NCBI RefSeq assembly: GCF_022132145.1
Contig: NZ_JAJISP010000006.1
Span: 248,001-312,000 of the forward strand
Direction of reading: 5' to 3'
Source: Pseudomonas sp. MMS21 TM103
GTDB lineage: Bacteria; Pseudomonadota; Gammaproteobacteria; Pseudomonadales; Pseudomonadaceae
Length of the DNA stretch: 64,000 nucleotides
Position 1 is the stretch's first letter. Every line of letters starts with the position of its first letter. Position numbers and translations under genes: made by a program. The notes under the pieces are model-generated. The model did not search any database. It saw nothing but the letters and a program-made list of their open reading frames with translations, and was not told the DNA's origin. Positions 8,591 to 18,549 of the stretch are shown in pieces.

Positions 8591-9807
8591 GCCTTAGCGT
8601 CGCCGACGTGCTCGCCCTCCCCAGCTTGGAGAGCCTGACGATCCGTGCCGGATCGGCTTGGTTACATAACCAGATTAGCTGGTCATACGTGGCGGAAAAC
8701 GAATCCATCACCGAGTGGGTTCTGGGCGGCGAGCTGGTGTTCGTCACCGGCATCAACCACCCGCGCGACGAGGCTAACCTGCTGCAACTGGTGCAGGAAG
8801 CCCACGAGCGCCTGTGCGCAGGCCTGGTGATTCTCACCGGAGGGAATTACATCCATGTCATCCCCGATTCGGTGATAGCCGCAGCCAACCGGTTAGGACT
8901 GCCGCTGCTGGAACAGCCCTACACGCTGAAAATAGTGATGGTCACGCACGCCATCGGCACGGCCCTGGTGCAGGCGAAAATCCTCGGTCGCTCGCGCCAG
9001 CATGTACTGGAGCAACTGCTCGAAGGCGACTACCACTCCCTCGACTTGCTGCACCAGCGTGCCGACGCCGTGCAGTTGTCGCTGGCCAAAGCGCAGCAGA
9101 TTATGCTGTTCAAGCTGGAAGGCAGCGAGGCACTGTTCGCCGGCCAGTCCGCCGCGGATGCCGAGCAACAGCTGCAGGCCCACCGTCAGCGTTTACAGAT
9201 CAGCCTTCAACAGGCCTTGAGCGAGCTGGGTGCAGAGCTGCCCTTGGTGCCCCAGGGCGAGTGCTGGATCGCCCTGGTGCCATGTGCGGACAGCAAGGCC
9301 GCGGCCCGAAATCGACAGTGGCTGGTACGGTTTCTGGACGCAACCAATAAGGATTTGGCACCGCTACGCCTGTTTCTCGGTCTGAGTACCGGGGAACACC
9401 GTCCGGAGCGCTTTGCCACAGGACTCAGCGAGGCGCGTGAGGCGCTGCTGGCGGCCCAGACCATCCCTGAGCGTCTGGGGCTGTGCTGCTTCACCGAACT
9501 GGGCGTGCTGCGCCTTCTCGGCGCGATCCGCGATCGCCACTTGCTCGACCAGTTCGTGGCCGACGTACTCGGCGCGGCAATCCGCGACGACATGCGCCAC
9601 GAACCGGTGCTAGTGCCGACCCTGGAAGCGTGGACCCACGAAAACGGCAACCTGGCGCTGGCCGCTCAGCGTCTGGGCGTGCACCGCAATACCCTGAGCT
9701 ACCGCCTGCAGCGCTTCGAAGCGCTCACCACAAGGAGCCTGAACGATCCCAATGTGCGTCTCGACATCGCAGTTGCGCTGATGATCCGCCGCCTGTTTTC
9801 CTGCTAA
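8587..9807 (+). CDS. PucR-family transcriptional regulator
   Basis: The start MSLSVADVLALPSLES overlaps the last codon of the upstream permease by ATGA, which fixes it at 8587 (406 residues). The N-terminal PucR ligand-binding-like domain (VLGGELVFVTG ... AGLVILTGG) is followed by a central GGDEF-like-fold region and a C-terminal helix-turn-helix of the PucR/CdaR type (NLALAAQRLGVHRNTLSYRLQR, split across residues near the end). PucR proteins sense purine-degradation intermediates and similar nitrogen compounds. Its translational coupling to the CodB-like permease says that it controls uptake and use of the same compound. No obvious binding site could be assigned. Confidence 0.88.
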   Translation: MSLSVADVLALPSLESLTIRAGSAWLHNQISWSYVAENESITEWVLGGELVFVTGINHPRDEANLLQLVQEAHERLCAGLVILTGGNYIHVIPDSVIAAANRLGLPLLEQPYTLKIVMVTHAIGTALVQAKILGRSRQHVLEQLLEGDYHSLDLLHQRADAVQLSLAKAQQIMLFKLEGSEALFAGQSAADAEQQLQAHRQRLQISLQQALSELGAELPLVPQGECWIALVPCADSKAAARNRQWLVRFLDATNKDLAPLRLFLGLSTGEHRPERFATGLSEAREALLAAQTIPERLGLCCFTELGVLRLLGAIRDRHLLDQFVADVLGAAIRDDMRHEPVLVPTLEAWTHENGNLALAAQRLGVHRNTLSYRLQRFEALTTRSLNDPNVRLDIAVALMIRRLFSC

Positions 9808-10001
9808 CTGCCCAGCAGTTTTTCTTGAATTTCGGCAAAGCCTGTCTGCGTGGTCGCAGTGGACTGTTCCGCATCGCACTGCAACAACAGCTCATAAGGG
9901 CCATCGAGGAGGAGCAAGGCCCGAACACCTCGCAGCTGATTCCAGGTGACCTGGATGTCGCAGAGAATATGGTCACGGCCCCATTCATCGAGTCGCTCAC
10001 T
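9804..10001 (-). pseudogene. C-terminal fragment of an unrecognised gene
   Basis: An open stretch of 65 codons after an in-frame TAA at 10002-10004 and ending in TAG at 9804-9806, which overlaps the convergent PucR stop. It has protein-like composition (SERLDEWGRDHIL, then LRGVRALLLLDGPYELLLQ, ending EIQEKLLGS) but no start codon in a sensible place, so it is probably the tail of a broken gene. I do not recognise the family. Other frames over the same bases are longer but have poorer composition. Confidence 0.35.
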
Positions 10002-10138
10002 TTACGAATGGACTCGGCGAGCATGTACGGGACTTCCTGGAGCGAAAGTCCCCACCCCAGCAACGTCGCCGGGGCCACCAAGCTAGTGGCCATCGCCGTA
10101 CTTTTCGAAACTTAAAACAGGAAGCCCGGCTTGTCGGA

Positions 10139-10334
10139 CTACTTCAGGCTCTTGTAGACGACTCCCCCAATCTGCGGCGCGGCGAAGAAGCCGGCCTCAG
10201 GTGAAATCATCGCACCTGAGATGATCCCGACTATCACCAGAACCGGTATCAGACCGGGTCGCAGAGAGGTGAACAGCGTGCTCTGCACAGCTCCTTCGCC
10301 ATTTTCCTGGGTACTTACCCGTAGATCGACAAAC
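10139..10334 (-). pseudogene. Fragment of a membrane protein (C-terminal end)
   Basis: A frame without start codon follows a TAG and reads VQSTLFTSLRPGLIPVLVIV, then GIISGAMISPEAGFFAAP, ending QIGGVVYKSLK, with the stop at 10139-10141. The hydrophobic stretch is typical of a transporter end. It is truncated at the 5' side and I cannot name the family. Together with the neighbouring 9804-10001 fragment it shows that the 9.8-10.4 kb gap is made of gene debris rather than a functional spacer. Confidence 0.35.
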
Positions 10335-10373
10335 TAGCAGGTAATGTTGTGGTCGAATTTTTACTTTAACTTT

Positions 10374-11231
10374 TTACAAAATTACTGTTCGGTGATCATT
10401 CAGAAATACACGCCGCTCAAGGTGATAGCCAATCGCCTTGGCCAGGGTCATGCATTCGATGTCGCGTCCCTTGGCAACCAGGTCTTCGGGGTAGTGGGCG
10501 TGGTCCACCGACTCCACGCCCTGGGCGACGATCGGCCCCTCGTCGAGGTCGTTGTTGATGTAGTGGGCGGTGGCGCCGACCAGCTTGACGCCCTTCTCAT
10601 ACGCCTGGTGGTAGGGCTTGGCGCCCTTGAAACCGGGTAGCAGCGAGTGGTGGATGTTGATCGCCCAGCCATCCAGCTTGCGGCACAGTTCCGGCGAGAG
10701 CACCTGCATGTAGCGGGCGAGTACCACCAGCTCGGCGCCGGTGTCCTCGATCACCTGCATCACCTTGCGCTCCTGCGCCGGCTTGTCGTTCGGGTCGAGG
10801 GGGAAATGGTGATAGGGAATCCCGTGCCAGCGTGCCAGCGGTTCCAGATCGGGATGGTTGGACACCACCGCCACCACGTCCATGGCCAGGTGGCCGATGC
10901 GCTGGCGATAGAGCAGGTCGTTCAGACAGTGATCGGCCTTGCTCACCATCAGCACCACCTTGGCTCGATAGCCCGGCGGGGTCAGCTCGGTGTGCATGCC
11001 GAAGGGTTCGAGACGCTCGACCAGACCGGCGCGGAAGGCCTGCTCGTCGAAGCCCTCCGGCTGGCGGAATTCGACACGAATGAAGAAGCGCGAAGACAGG
11101 CGGTCATCGAACGAATGGTGCTCGGTGACGTAACAGCTCTGCTCGAACAGAAAGCGCGTCACCGCATCCACGGTGCCGAGCACGCTCGGGCAGTGGGCGG
11201 TGAGGATCCAGGTATCGGGGGTACGGCTCAT
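10374..11231 (-). CDS. purU: Formyltetrahydrofolate deformylase
   Basis: A 285-residue protein with an N-terminal ACT-like domain (DTWILTAHCPSVLGTVDAVT) and a C-terminal formyltransferase fold with the catalytic set N-I-H-H-S-L-L-P-G-F-K-G and the aspartate in NNDLDEGPIVAQ. It hydrolyses 10-formyl-THF to formate and THF. It is last in the glyA-soxBDAG-purU order also known from Pseudomonas glycine betaine loci. Here it would release THF when one-carbon units from sarcosine exceed demand, keeping sarcosine oxidase supplied with its THF acceptor. A glutathione-independent formaldehyde dehydrogenase gene, often found next to purU in pseudomonads, is absent. Confidence 0.95.
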   Translation of the reverse strand: MSRTPDTWILTAHCPSVLGTVDAVTRFLFEQSCYVTEHHSFDDRLSSRFFIRVEFRQPEGFDEQAFRAGLVERLEPFGMHTELTPPGYRAKVVLMVSKADHCLNDLLYRQRIGHLAMDVVAVVSNHPDLEPLARWHGIPYHHFPLDPNDKPAQERKVMQVIEDTGAELVVLARYMQVLSPELCRKLDGWAINIHHSLLPGFKGAKPYHQAYEKGVKLVGATAHYINNDLDEGPIVAQGVESVDHAHYPEDLVAKGRDIECMTLAKAIGYHLERRVFLNDHRTVIL

Positions 11232-11269
11232 GGTCAGGCTCCCGGTAATCGTTGCCAGTGCGGGCGTCC

Positions 11270-11334
11270 GTGGGAGGGGCTTTAGCCGCGAAAACAGTCG
11301 CGGCTAAAGCGGATCGCCGCCCTGCCCCTCCCAC
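11270..11334. repeat. REP-like palindromic element between soxG and purU
   Basis: The outer arms GTGGGAGGGG (11270-11279) and CCCCTCCCAC (11325-11334) enclose a perfect 12-base hairpin, CTTTAGCCGCGA / TCGCGGCTAAAG, at 11280-11309. The block GCTAAAGCGGATCGCCGCCC recurs with one change at 16775-16795. This is the form of Pseudomonas repetitive extragenic palindromes. In the transcript it would form a strong stem between soxG and purU and could affect mRNA stability or the relative level of purU. Confidence 0.7.
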
Positions 11335-11350
11335 AGGATTGCTACTGCTG

Positions 11351-11980
11351 TCAGGCCTTGATCGCCAGGCCGAATTCGGCGCTGGCGTCTTGCAGCCACA
11401 GCCAGATGTAGTCGGAGAAACTACGGCGCACCAATAGCTCCCAGGTCTCTTCGCCGGTGCGGCGAATCACCAGCTGGGTCTTGGCGAAGGTAGTGCCGAC
11501 CGCCTTGCCGACCGGGAAGTTGCGGGGATGCACGTCATAGATCGACGACTTCATCAGCAGCTCGCGGGCTTTCGGCCCGGTCAGCTCGAGAATGGTCTGC
11601 CCACCGCTGACGTTGACCACCTGGATGTGCTGGCCGGCCAGCGCTTCGCGCAGGCTCTGTTCGGCGGTGAACTCGTCGCCGCTCGGCACGATCAGCAGCC
11701 ACTCGTCCGGGCCCATCCATTGCAGCGAGGTTTCGCCCTTGACCACCAAGCCCAGTGCGCCGGGCAGTTCCAGGCCGGTGGCCTTGTGTACGGCGCTGGC
11801 AAAGGCCGCGTCATGGCCATCGCCGCGCAGGGTCAGGTGACCCAGCAGTTTTCTCTCGCGCAGGACGACGCCCGCGGTGCTCTTGCCCTTGCCCACCAGC
11901 TCATGCAAACCGGCGTGAAACAGCGGGGACTCGGCGCGCGCCGCATCGGGGCGCTGTTTGTAAACGTTTACTGTGCTCAT
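11351..11980 (-). CDS. soxG: Sarcosine oxidase, gamma subunit
   Basis: A 209-residue protein of the SoxG family, recognisable by ARAESPLFHAGLHELVG at the start, LQWMGPDEWLLIVPSGD in the middle and FGLAIKA at the end. The gamma subunit is structural and folds like part of the glycine-cleavage T protein; it completes the alpha-beta-gamma-delta heterotetramer in the cytosol. It lies 86 bases downstream of soxA in the same operon. Confidence 0.95.
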   Translation of the reverse strand: MSTVNVYKQRPDAARAESPLFHAGLHELVGKGKSTAGVVLRERKLLGHLTLRGDGHDAAFASAVHKATGLELPGALGLVVKGETSLQWMGPDEWLLIVPSGDEFTAEQSLREALAGQHIQVVNVSGGQTILELTGPKARELLMKSSIYDVHPRNFPVGKAVGTTFAKTQLVIRRTGEETWELLVRRSFSDYIWLWLQDASAEFGLAIKA

Positions 11981-12066
11981 GTTGTTCCGCCTGTCGTAGG
12001 TACGTCAGCGCTAATTCGTTGCTCGCCAGGCTCCAGCCTGCTGGGGCCTGGCGAGCGGTCGTGGTC

Positions 12067-15000
12067 TCAGACGTTCTGCTGCTCGCCTTTCGGGTCGAAG
12101 AACACCGAACTGACGATCTCGGCCTCGATCATCGTGCCATCTGCCAGCGGCGCGAAAACCTTCTCGCCCATGCGCTTCAAGCCGCCCTTGACCAGGGCCA
12201 GGGCAAAGCTGTAGCCCATGCTGGTGCTGTAGTAGCTGGAGGTCACGTGGCCGACCATGCTCATCGGAATCGCCTGTTTGGCGTCGAACACCAGTTGCGC
12301 GCCTTCTGGCAGCACCGCGCTGGTCTTGACCGGCTTGAGGCCAACCAGCTGCTTGCGGTTTTCCTTGACGCAGTCTTCGCGGTTCATCCCACGCCAGCCG
12401 ATCCAGGAGAACGGCTTGGTGCGACCCACACACCAGCCCATGTTGAGGTCGTCCGGGGTCACCGAACCATCGGTCTCCTGACCGACGATGATGAAGCCCT
12501 TCTCGGCCCGCAGCACGTGCATGGTTTCGGTGCCATACGGGGTCAGGTTGTACTTCTTGCCTGCCTCGACGATCTTTTCCAGCACGCCCATGGCGTAGTC
12601 GGCCTGCACGTTGACTTCGTACGACAGCTCGCCGGTAAAGGAGATGCGGAATACCCGCGCCGGCACGCCGCCGACCTCGCCTTCCTTCCAGGTCATGAAC
12701 GGGAAGGCGTCCTTGTCCAGGTCGATGTCGGTGACCTCGGCCAGCAGCTTGCGGCTGTTGGGTCCGGACAGGGTCATGGTCGCCCAGTGGTCGGTCACCG
12801 AGGTGAAGTACACCTTGAGGTCCGGCCACTCGGTCTGGTGGTAGATTTCCAGCCACTGCATCACGCGCGCGGCGCCGCCGGTGGTGGTGGTCATGATGAA
12901 GTGGTTATCGGCCATACAGGCCGTCACGCCGTCGTCGAAGACCATGCCGTCTTCCTTGCACATCAGGCCGTAACGGGCCTTGCCCACGTCCAGCTTGGTC
13001 CAGGCGTTGGTGTACACGCGGTTGAGGAACTCGCGGGCATCCGGGCCCTGGATATCGATCTTTCCCAGGGTCGAGGCATCGAGCAGGCCGACGCTGTCGC
13101 GTACCGCCTTGCACTCGCGGCCGACGGCGGCGTGCATATCCTCACCGGCCTTGGGGAAGTACCAGGGGCGCTTCCACTGACCGACGTCCTCGAACTCGGC
13201 GCCATTTTTCAGGTGCCAGCTGTGCAGGGCGGTGTAGCGCACCGGGTCGAACAACGCACCGCAGTTGCGGCCGGCCACGGCGCCGAAGGTCACCGGGGTG
13301 TAGTTCGGACGGAACATGGTGGTGCCCATCTGCGGGATGCTGATGCCCAGCGAACGCGCGGCGATGGCCAGACCGTTGATGTTGCCCAGCTTGCCCTGAT
13401 CGGTACCGAAGCCCAGCGCGGTGTAGCGCTTGACGTGCTCGACCGACTCGAAGCCCTCGCGGGTGGCCAGTTCGATACCGGCCGCGGTGACGTCGTTCTG
13501 CTGGTCGACGAATTGCTTCGGCGCCCGTGCGGTCGGCTTTTCGTGCGGCACCTGGAACAGCGCGATGCCCGGCTCTTCGTGACGACCGAAGACTTTCGGC
13601 AGTTCGCCCGCGACTGGCTTGAAGCCCGCCTCGGTGGCGGCCTTGGCGCCGGCTTCGAAGCCGTCGGCCAGCACATCGCCGAGGGCGAACACGCCGTTCA
13701 TGGCACCGGCGCAGACGCGCGCCTGGAAACCTTCACCCGGCACAAAACCGAGGATGTCTTCACGCCAGGTCGGCTTGCCGCCCAAGTGCGAGGCCAGGTG
13801 CACCACCGGGCTGTAACCGCCGGAGCTGGCGACCAGATCGCATTCAAACCAGTCGCCAGAGCTGATGACCTTGTGCGCTTGCGGAGCGATCCGTGCCACC
13901 CGCGCCGCGCTGACGCGCTTGCTGCCACGCACTTCGATCACCGCACTGCTGGTCAGGACGCGCAGGCCCTTGGCCCGTGCTTCCTCGACCCAGGCACCCT
14001 TGGGGTTGGCGCGCGCATCGGCGATAGCGACCACCTTGATCCCGGCTTCCAGACAGTCCAGCGCTACGCGGTAGGCGTAATCGTTGGTGGTCGACAGCAC
14101 CAACTGCTTGCCGGGGGCCACGCCGTAACGGCGCACGTAGGTGGACACCGCGCCGGCCAGCATGTTGCCGGGTACATCGTTGTTGCCATAGACCAACGGA
14201 CGTTCGTGGGCGCCGGCGGCCAGGACCACGCGCTTGGCGCGCACGCGGTGCAGGCGCTGACGCACCTCGCCCATCGGCGCGGCATCACCGAGGTGATCGG
14301 TGCGGCGCTCATGGATGGTGAGGAAGTTGTGATCGTGATACCCGTGCACGGTCGAGCGCGGCAACAGGGTCACTTCCGGCATCTTCTGCAGTTCGGCGAT
14401 GGCCTTGGCCACCCAGTCGGCGGCCGGTTTGCCGTCGAGGCTTTCGCGGCTGTCGAGCAGATGACCACCGAACTCTTCCTGCTCGTCGGCCAGGATCACC
14501 CGCGCACCGCTACGGCCGGCAGCCAATGCGGCGGCCAGACCGGCGGCACCGCCACCGACCACCAGCACGTCGCAGTGCTGGTTCAGGTAGTCGTAGCTGT
14601 CCGGGTCGTTTTCCTTCGGCGAGCGGCCGAGGCCGGCGGCCTTACGGATGTACTTCTCGTAGGTCAGCCAGAGGTTCTGCGGGTACATGAAGGTCTTGTA
14701 ATAGAACCCCGGCGGCATCATGCCGCCGCCGACCTTGCCGAGAATGCCCATCAGGTCAGTGTTGACGCTCGGCCAGCCATTCACGCTGTTGGCCACCAGG
14801 CCGCTGTACAGGGCCTGCTGGGTGGCGCGCACGTTGGGGATCTGGGTCGCTTCGCTGGCGCCGATCTGCAGCACCGCATTTGGCTCTTCGGCGCCGGCGG
14901 CGACGATGCCGCGCGGACGCGAGTACTTGAAGCTGCGGCCGACGATGTCGACGCCGTTGGCCAGCAACGCGGCGGCCAGGGTGTCGCCATGAAAGCCCTG

Positions 15001-15084
15001 ATAGCTCTCACCGTTGAAGGTGAAGGTCAAAGGTTGGTTGCGGTTGATCCGGCCACCCTTGCTCAGGCGATTGATCTGACTCAT
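12067..15084 (-). CDS. soxA: Sarcosine oxidase, alpha subunit
   Basis: A 1005-residue protein, the usual length. Domains in order are: an N-terminal ferredoxin-like fold with residues that bind FAD/NAD(H) (RPRGIVAAGAEEPNA); a nucleotide-binding domain with DVLVVGGGAAGLAAALAAG near residue 170 and a second dinucleotide region; and a C-terminal aminomethyltransferase (GCV_T) half (DIQGPDAREFLNRVYTN, then TLSGPNSRKLL) that binds THF. The subunit passes the one-carbon unit from sarcosine to THF to give 5,10-methylene-THF instead of free formaldehyde. Its ATG overlaps the soxD stop (TCAT at 15081-15084), indicating translational coupling. Confidence 0.97.
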   Translation of the reverse strand: MSQINRLSKGGRINRNQPLTFTFNGESYQGFHGDTLAAALLANGVDIVGRSFKYSRPRGIVAAGAEEPNAVLQIGASEATQIPNVRATQQALYSGLVANSVNGWPSVNTDLMGILGKVGGGMMPPGFYYKTFMYPQNLWLTYEKYIRKAAGLGRSPKENDPDSYDYLNQHCDVLVVGGGAAGLAAALAAGRSGARVILADEQEEFGGHLLDSRESLDGKPAADWVAKAIAELQKMPEVTLLPRSTVHGYHDHNFLTIHERRTDHLGDAAPMGEVRQRLHRVRAKRVVLAAGAHERPLVYGNNDVPGNMLAGAVSTYVRRYGVAPGKQLVLSTTNDYAYRVALDCLEAGIKVVAIADARANPKGAWVEEARAKGLRVLTSSAVIEVRGSKRVSAARVARIAPQAHKVISSGDWFECDLVASSGGYSPVVHLASHLGGKPTWREDILGFVPGEGFQARVCAGAMNGVFALGDVLADGFEAGAKAATEAGFKPVAGELPKVFGRHEEPGIALFQVPHEKPTARAPKQFVDQQNDVTAAGIELATREGFESVEHVKRYTALGFGTDQGKLGNINGLAIAARSLGISIPQMGTTMFRPNYTPVTFGAVAGRNCGALFDPVRYTALHSWHLKNGAEFEDVGQWKRPWYFPKAGEDMHAAVGRECKAVRDSVGLLDASTLGKIDIQGPDAREFLNRVYTNAWTKLDVGKARYGLMCKEDGMVFDDGVTACMADNHFIMTTTTGGAARVMQWLEIYHQTEWPDLKVYFTSVTDHWATMTLSGPNSRKLLAEVTDIDLDKDAFPFMTWKEGEVGGVPARVFRISFTGELSYEVNVQADYAMGVLEKIVEAGKKYNLTPYGTETMHVLRAEKGFIIVGQETDGSVTPDDLNMGWCVGRTKPFSWIGWRGMNREDCVKENRKQLVGLKPVKTSAVLPEGAQLVFDAKQAIPMSMVGHVTSSYYSTSMGYSFALALVKGGLKRMGEKVFAPLADGTMIEAEIVSSVFFDPKGEQQNV

Positions 15085-15410
15085 GCCTTTTCTCCTGCCG
15101 CGCGGCTGGGCTGCTTCGCACTGGTTGGCTTAGCGGTCACGCTCGGCTTTTCGCCAATCTTGTAGGTTTCGAAAATTTCGTAGCTGATGGTGTCGCGCGT
15201 GGCGTTGAAGTACTGCCGGCAACCGGCCGCGTGAATCCACAGCTCGTGGTGGATACCGCGCGGGTTGTCACGGAAGAACAGGTAGTCGCCCCACTCAGCA
15301 TCGGTGCAGGCAGCCGGATCCAGCGGGCGCGGGATGTGCGCCTGGCCGGCCGAGTGGAATTCCTCTTCGGAGCGTAACTCGCCACAATGGGGACAGAAGA
15401 TGTTCAGCAT
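15081..15410 (-). CDS. soxD: Sarcosine oxidase, delta subunit
   Basis: A 109-residue protein starting MLNIFCPHCGELRSEEEF. The CPHCG pair, with a later histidine/cysteine group (GIHHELWIHAAGCRQYF), forms the zinc site known in SoxD. The ~20 C-terminal residues are a low-complexity K/S/P/A tail. It is the small structural subunit of the heterotetramer. It sits 15 bases after soxB and overlaps soxA by four bases, so the order soxB-soxD-soxA-soxG is the standard one. Confidence 0.95.
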   Translation of the reverse strand: MLNIFCPHCGELRSEEEFHSAGQAHIPRPLDPAACTDAEWGDYLFFRDNPRGIHHELWIHAAGCRQYFNATRDTISYEIFETYKIGEKPSVTAKPTSAKQPSRAAGEKA

Positions 15411-15425
15411 GTCGGATTTCTCCTG

Positions 15426-16676
15426 TTAGTGGGCGACGCCGGCAGCGCCGTGCTCGTCGATCAAGGCGCCGTTGTAGAAACGGTCCATGGCGAAGGGTTT
15501 GGCCAGTTCGTGCATTTCACCTTTGGCCAGGCTGGCAGCGAACACATGGCCCGAGCCGGGGGTGGCCTTGAAGCCGCCGGTACCCCAACCGCAGTTGAAG
15601 AACAGGTTCTTCACCGGGGTCTTGCTGATGATCGGGCAGGCGTCCGGCGTGGTGTCGACAATGCCGCCCCACTGCCGGTTCATGCGCACGCGCGACAGCA
15701 CCGGGAACAGCTCGACGATGGCCTGCAGGGTGTGTTCGATGGTCGGGTAGGAACCGCGCTGGCCGTAACCGACGTAACCGTCGATACCGGCACCGATGAC
15801 CAGGTCACCCTTGTCCGACTGGCTGATATAGCCGTGTACCGCGTTGGACATGATCACGCTGTCGATGATCGGCTTGATCGGCTCGGACACCAGCGCCTGC
15901 AGCGGGTGCGACTCGATCGGCATCCGGAAGCCGGCGAGCTTGGCCATGTGTCCGGAGTTACCGGCGGTGACCACGCCAACGCGCTTGCCGCCGATGAAGC
16001 CCTTGTTGGTTTCCACGCCGATGACCACGCCGTTTTCCTTGCGGAAGCCGGTCACTTCGGTCTGCTGGATCAGGTCGACGCCCAGGGCGTCGGCGGCGCG
16101 GGCATAGCCCCAGGCCACGGCATCGTGACGGGCCACGCCGCCGCGCCGTTGCAGGGAGGCGCCCATCACCGGGTAACGGGTGTTCTTGCTGCAATCCATG
16201 AAGGGGATCAGTTCCTCGACCTGCTTGGCATTCAGCACCTCGCCATCGATACCGTTGAGGCGGTTGGCACCGACCCGTCGCTCGATGTCGCGCATGTCTT
16301 GCAGACTGTGACCGAGGTTGAACACGCCGCGCTGGGAAAACATCACGTTGTAGTTGAGGTCCTGGGACAGGCCTTCCCACAGCTTCATGGCGTGCTCGTA
16401 GAGATGCGCCGACTCGTCCCACAGGTAGTTGGAACGGACGATGGTGGTGTTGCGCGCGGTGTTGCCGCCACCGAGCCAGCCTTTTTCGATGACCGCGACG
16501 TTGCGCACGCCGAATTCCTTGGCCAGGTAGTAGGCCGTGGCCAGACCGTGGCCGCCGCCGCCGACGATGATCACGTCATAGGCCGGTTTGGGTGTCGGCG
16601 TGCGCCACATGCGCTGCCAGTTTTCGTGGTGGCTTAAGGAGTGCTTGAGCAGGCCGAAGCCGGAATAACGTTGCAT
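15426..16676 (-). CDS. soxB: Sarcosine oxidase, beta subunit
   Basis: A 416-residue FAD-dependent DAO-family subunit. The dinucleotide-binding loop is DVIIVGGGGHGLATAYYLA, followed by IEKGWLGGGNTARNTTIVRS. ARHDAVAWGYARAAD contains the histidine that carries covalent FMN in heterotetrameric enzymes, and the end has FFNCGWGTGGFKATPGSG, typical of the family. It oxidises the N-methyl of sarcosine (and probably other secondary amines) to an imine, with electrons going to oxygen as H2O2. It follows glyA in the operon after a 146-base gap containing a REP-like element. Confidence 0.97.
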   Translation of the reverse strand: MQRYSGFGLLKHSLSHHENWQRMWRTPTPKPAYDVIIVGGGGHGLATAYYLAKEFGVRNVAVIEKGWLGGGNTARNTTIVRSNYLWDESAHLYEHAMKLWEGLSQDLNYNVMFSQRGVFNLGHSLQDMRDIERRVGANRLNGIDGEVLNAKQVEELIPFMDCSKNTRYPVMGASLQRRGGVARHDAVAWGYARAADALGVDLIQQTEVTGFRKENGVVIGVETNKGFIGGKRVGVVTAGNSGHMAKLAGFRMPIESHPLQALVSEPIKPIIDSVIMSNAVHGYISQSDKGDLVIGAGIDGYVGYGQRGSYPTIEHTLQAIVELFPVLSRVRMNRQWGGIVDTTPDACPIISKTPVKNLFFNCGWGTGGFKATPGSGHVFAASLAKGEMHELAKPFAMDRFYNGALIDEHGAAGVAH

Positions 16677-16730
16677 CAGTGGGTACTCCTGATACGTAAA
16701 AACTTAACCGTGGATTGCCTGTTCAGCCTT

Positions 16731-16807
16731 GTAGGGAGGGCCTTGGCCCATCCCCGGCGTTACCGGCAGCGGTGGGCTGAAGCGGATCGCCGCCCACCCC
16801 ACCCTAC
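16731..16807. repeat. REP-like palindromic element between glyA and soxB
   Basis: The outer arms GTAGGGAGGG (from 16731) and CCACCCTAC (to 16807) enclose inner complementary blocks (GGTGGGC / GCCCACC). The segment GGCTGAAGCGGATCGCCGCCC at 16775-16795 matches 11302-11322 with one difference, so the two elements are related. As part of the glyA-sox transcript the stem could partly uncouple glyA from soxB expression. Confidence 0.65.
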
Positions 16808-16822
16808 GAGCCTTCTGGATAC

Positions 16823-18076
<1,254 letters not shown>

Positions 18077-18247
18077 CTCGAATCTCCCTGCGACGATATT
18101 GAGTCGCCTATTGTTATTGATCAGGACATGCCTCCAACCACACTCCCGTTAGGAAGCCATCACCTGGCGCATTGCTTGGCGCTTCGGCTGGAGGCGGGAT
18201 AGGTAATGCCTGTTGCAGCAGATTGTGCGAAATGCACCTGGGTGCCG

Positions 18248-18276
18248 TTTGCTCATTTCCGACGTGAAAGTGTTCA
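18248..18276 (-). promoter_or_regulatory. Candidate operator upstream of glyA-soxBDAG-purU (shared 29-bp motif)
   Basis: Read on the plus strand the site starts TTTGCTCATTTCCGACGTG and ends AAGTGTTCA. It matches motifs upstream of creatinase (25561-25589), the creatinase fragment (30656-30684) and sdaA (33418-33446). The common pattern is TTG, variable bases, TTCCGAC, one or two variable bases, G, then AA and TG, ending TCA, with constant spacing. It lies in the 472-base gap between glyA and the divergent GlxA-type regulator, where an activator site is expected. The rest of that gap (18077-18549) shows no other feature I can support. Confidence 0.65.
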
Positions 18277-18549
18277 AACTGGTAAGCCGCCGCGGCTGTC
18301 GACGAAAGAGGAGATCAGCGGAACGAACCCGGTCGTTGCCGCTGAGGCAGGCCATCCGCTTTGCGCCTGCGCCACAGCAGCCGACAATGCCCCCCCGGCC
18401 CGATCAAAGCACTCTGCAATGGGTGTAAGATGCAGCCAGTGCAGGTGTTCCTGCGAATGTCCAACAACAATCAATCGCACCGTTGCCCCGGCTGCCGGCC
18501 CATGGCCTGCCAGCAATCGTGAGCGGCTGCAGTGGAGGAGAAGAAACAA

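Noticed and set aside
9810..10115. Frames in other registers over the PucR-purU gap, including a plus-strand tail with several acidic residues
   Set aside because: They lack start, motif or sensible composition. The minus-strand 65-codon fragment is more protein-like and was kept at low confidence instead.
11755..15165. 1136-codon open frame on the plus strand
   Set aside because: It lies wholly opposite soxA/soxG. The antisense frame is open only because of GC-rich codon bias; the minus strand has the full sarcosine oxidase features.
18077..18549. Possible glycine riboswitch in front of glyA
   Set aside because: I looked for the paired aptamer pattern expected before glycine-related genes and saw none; the operator motif explains control of the gene better.
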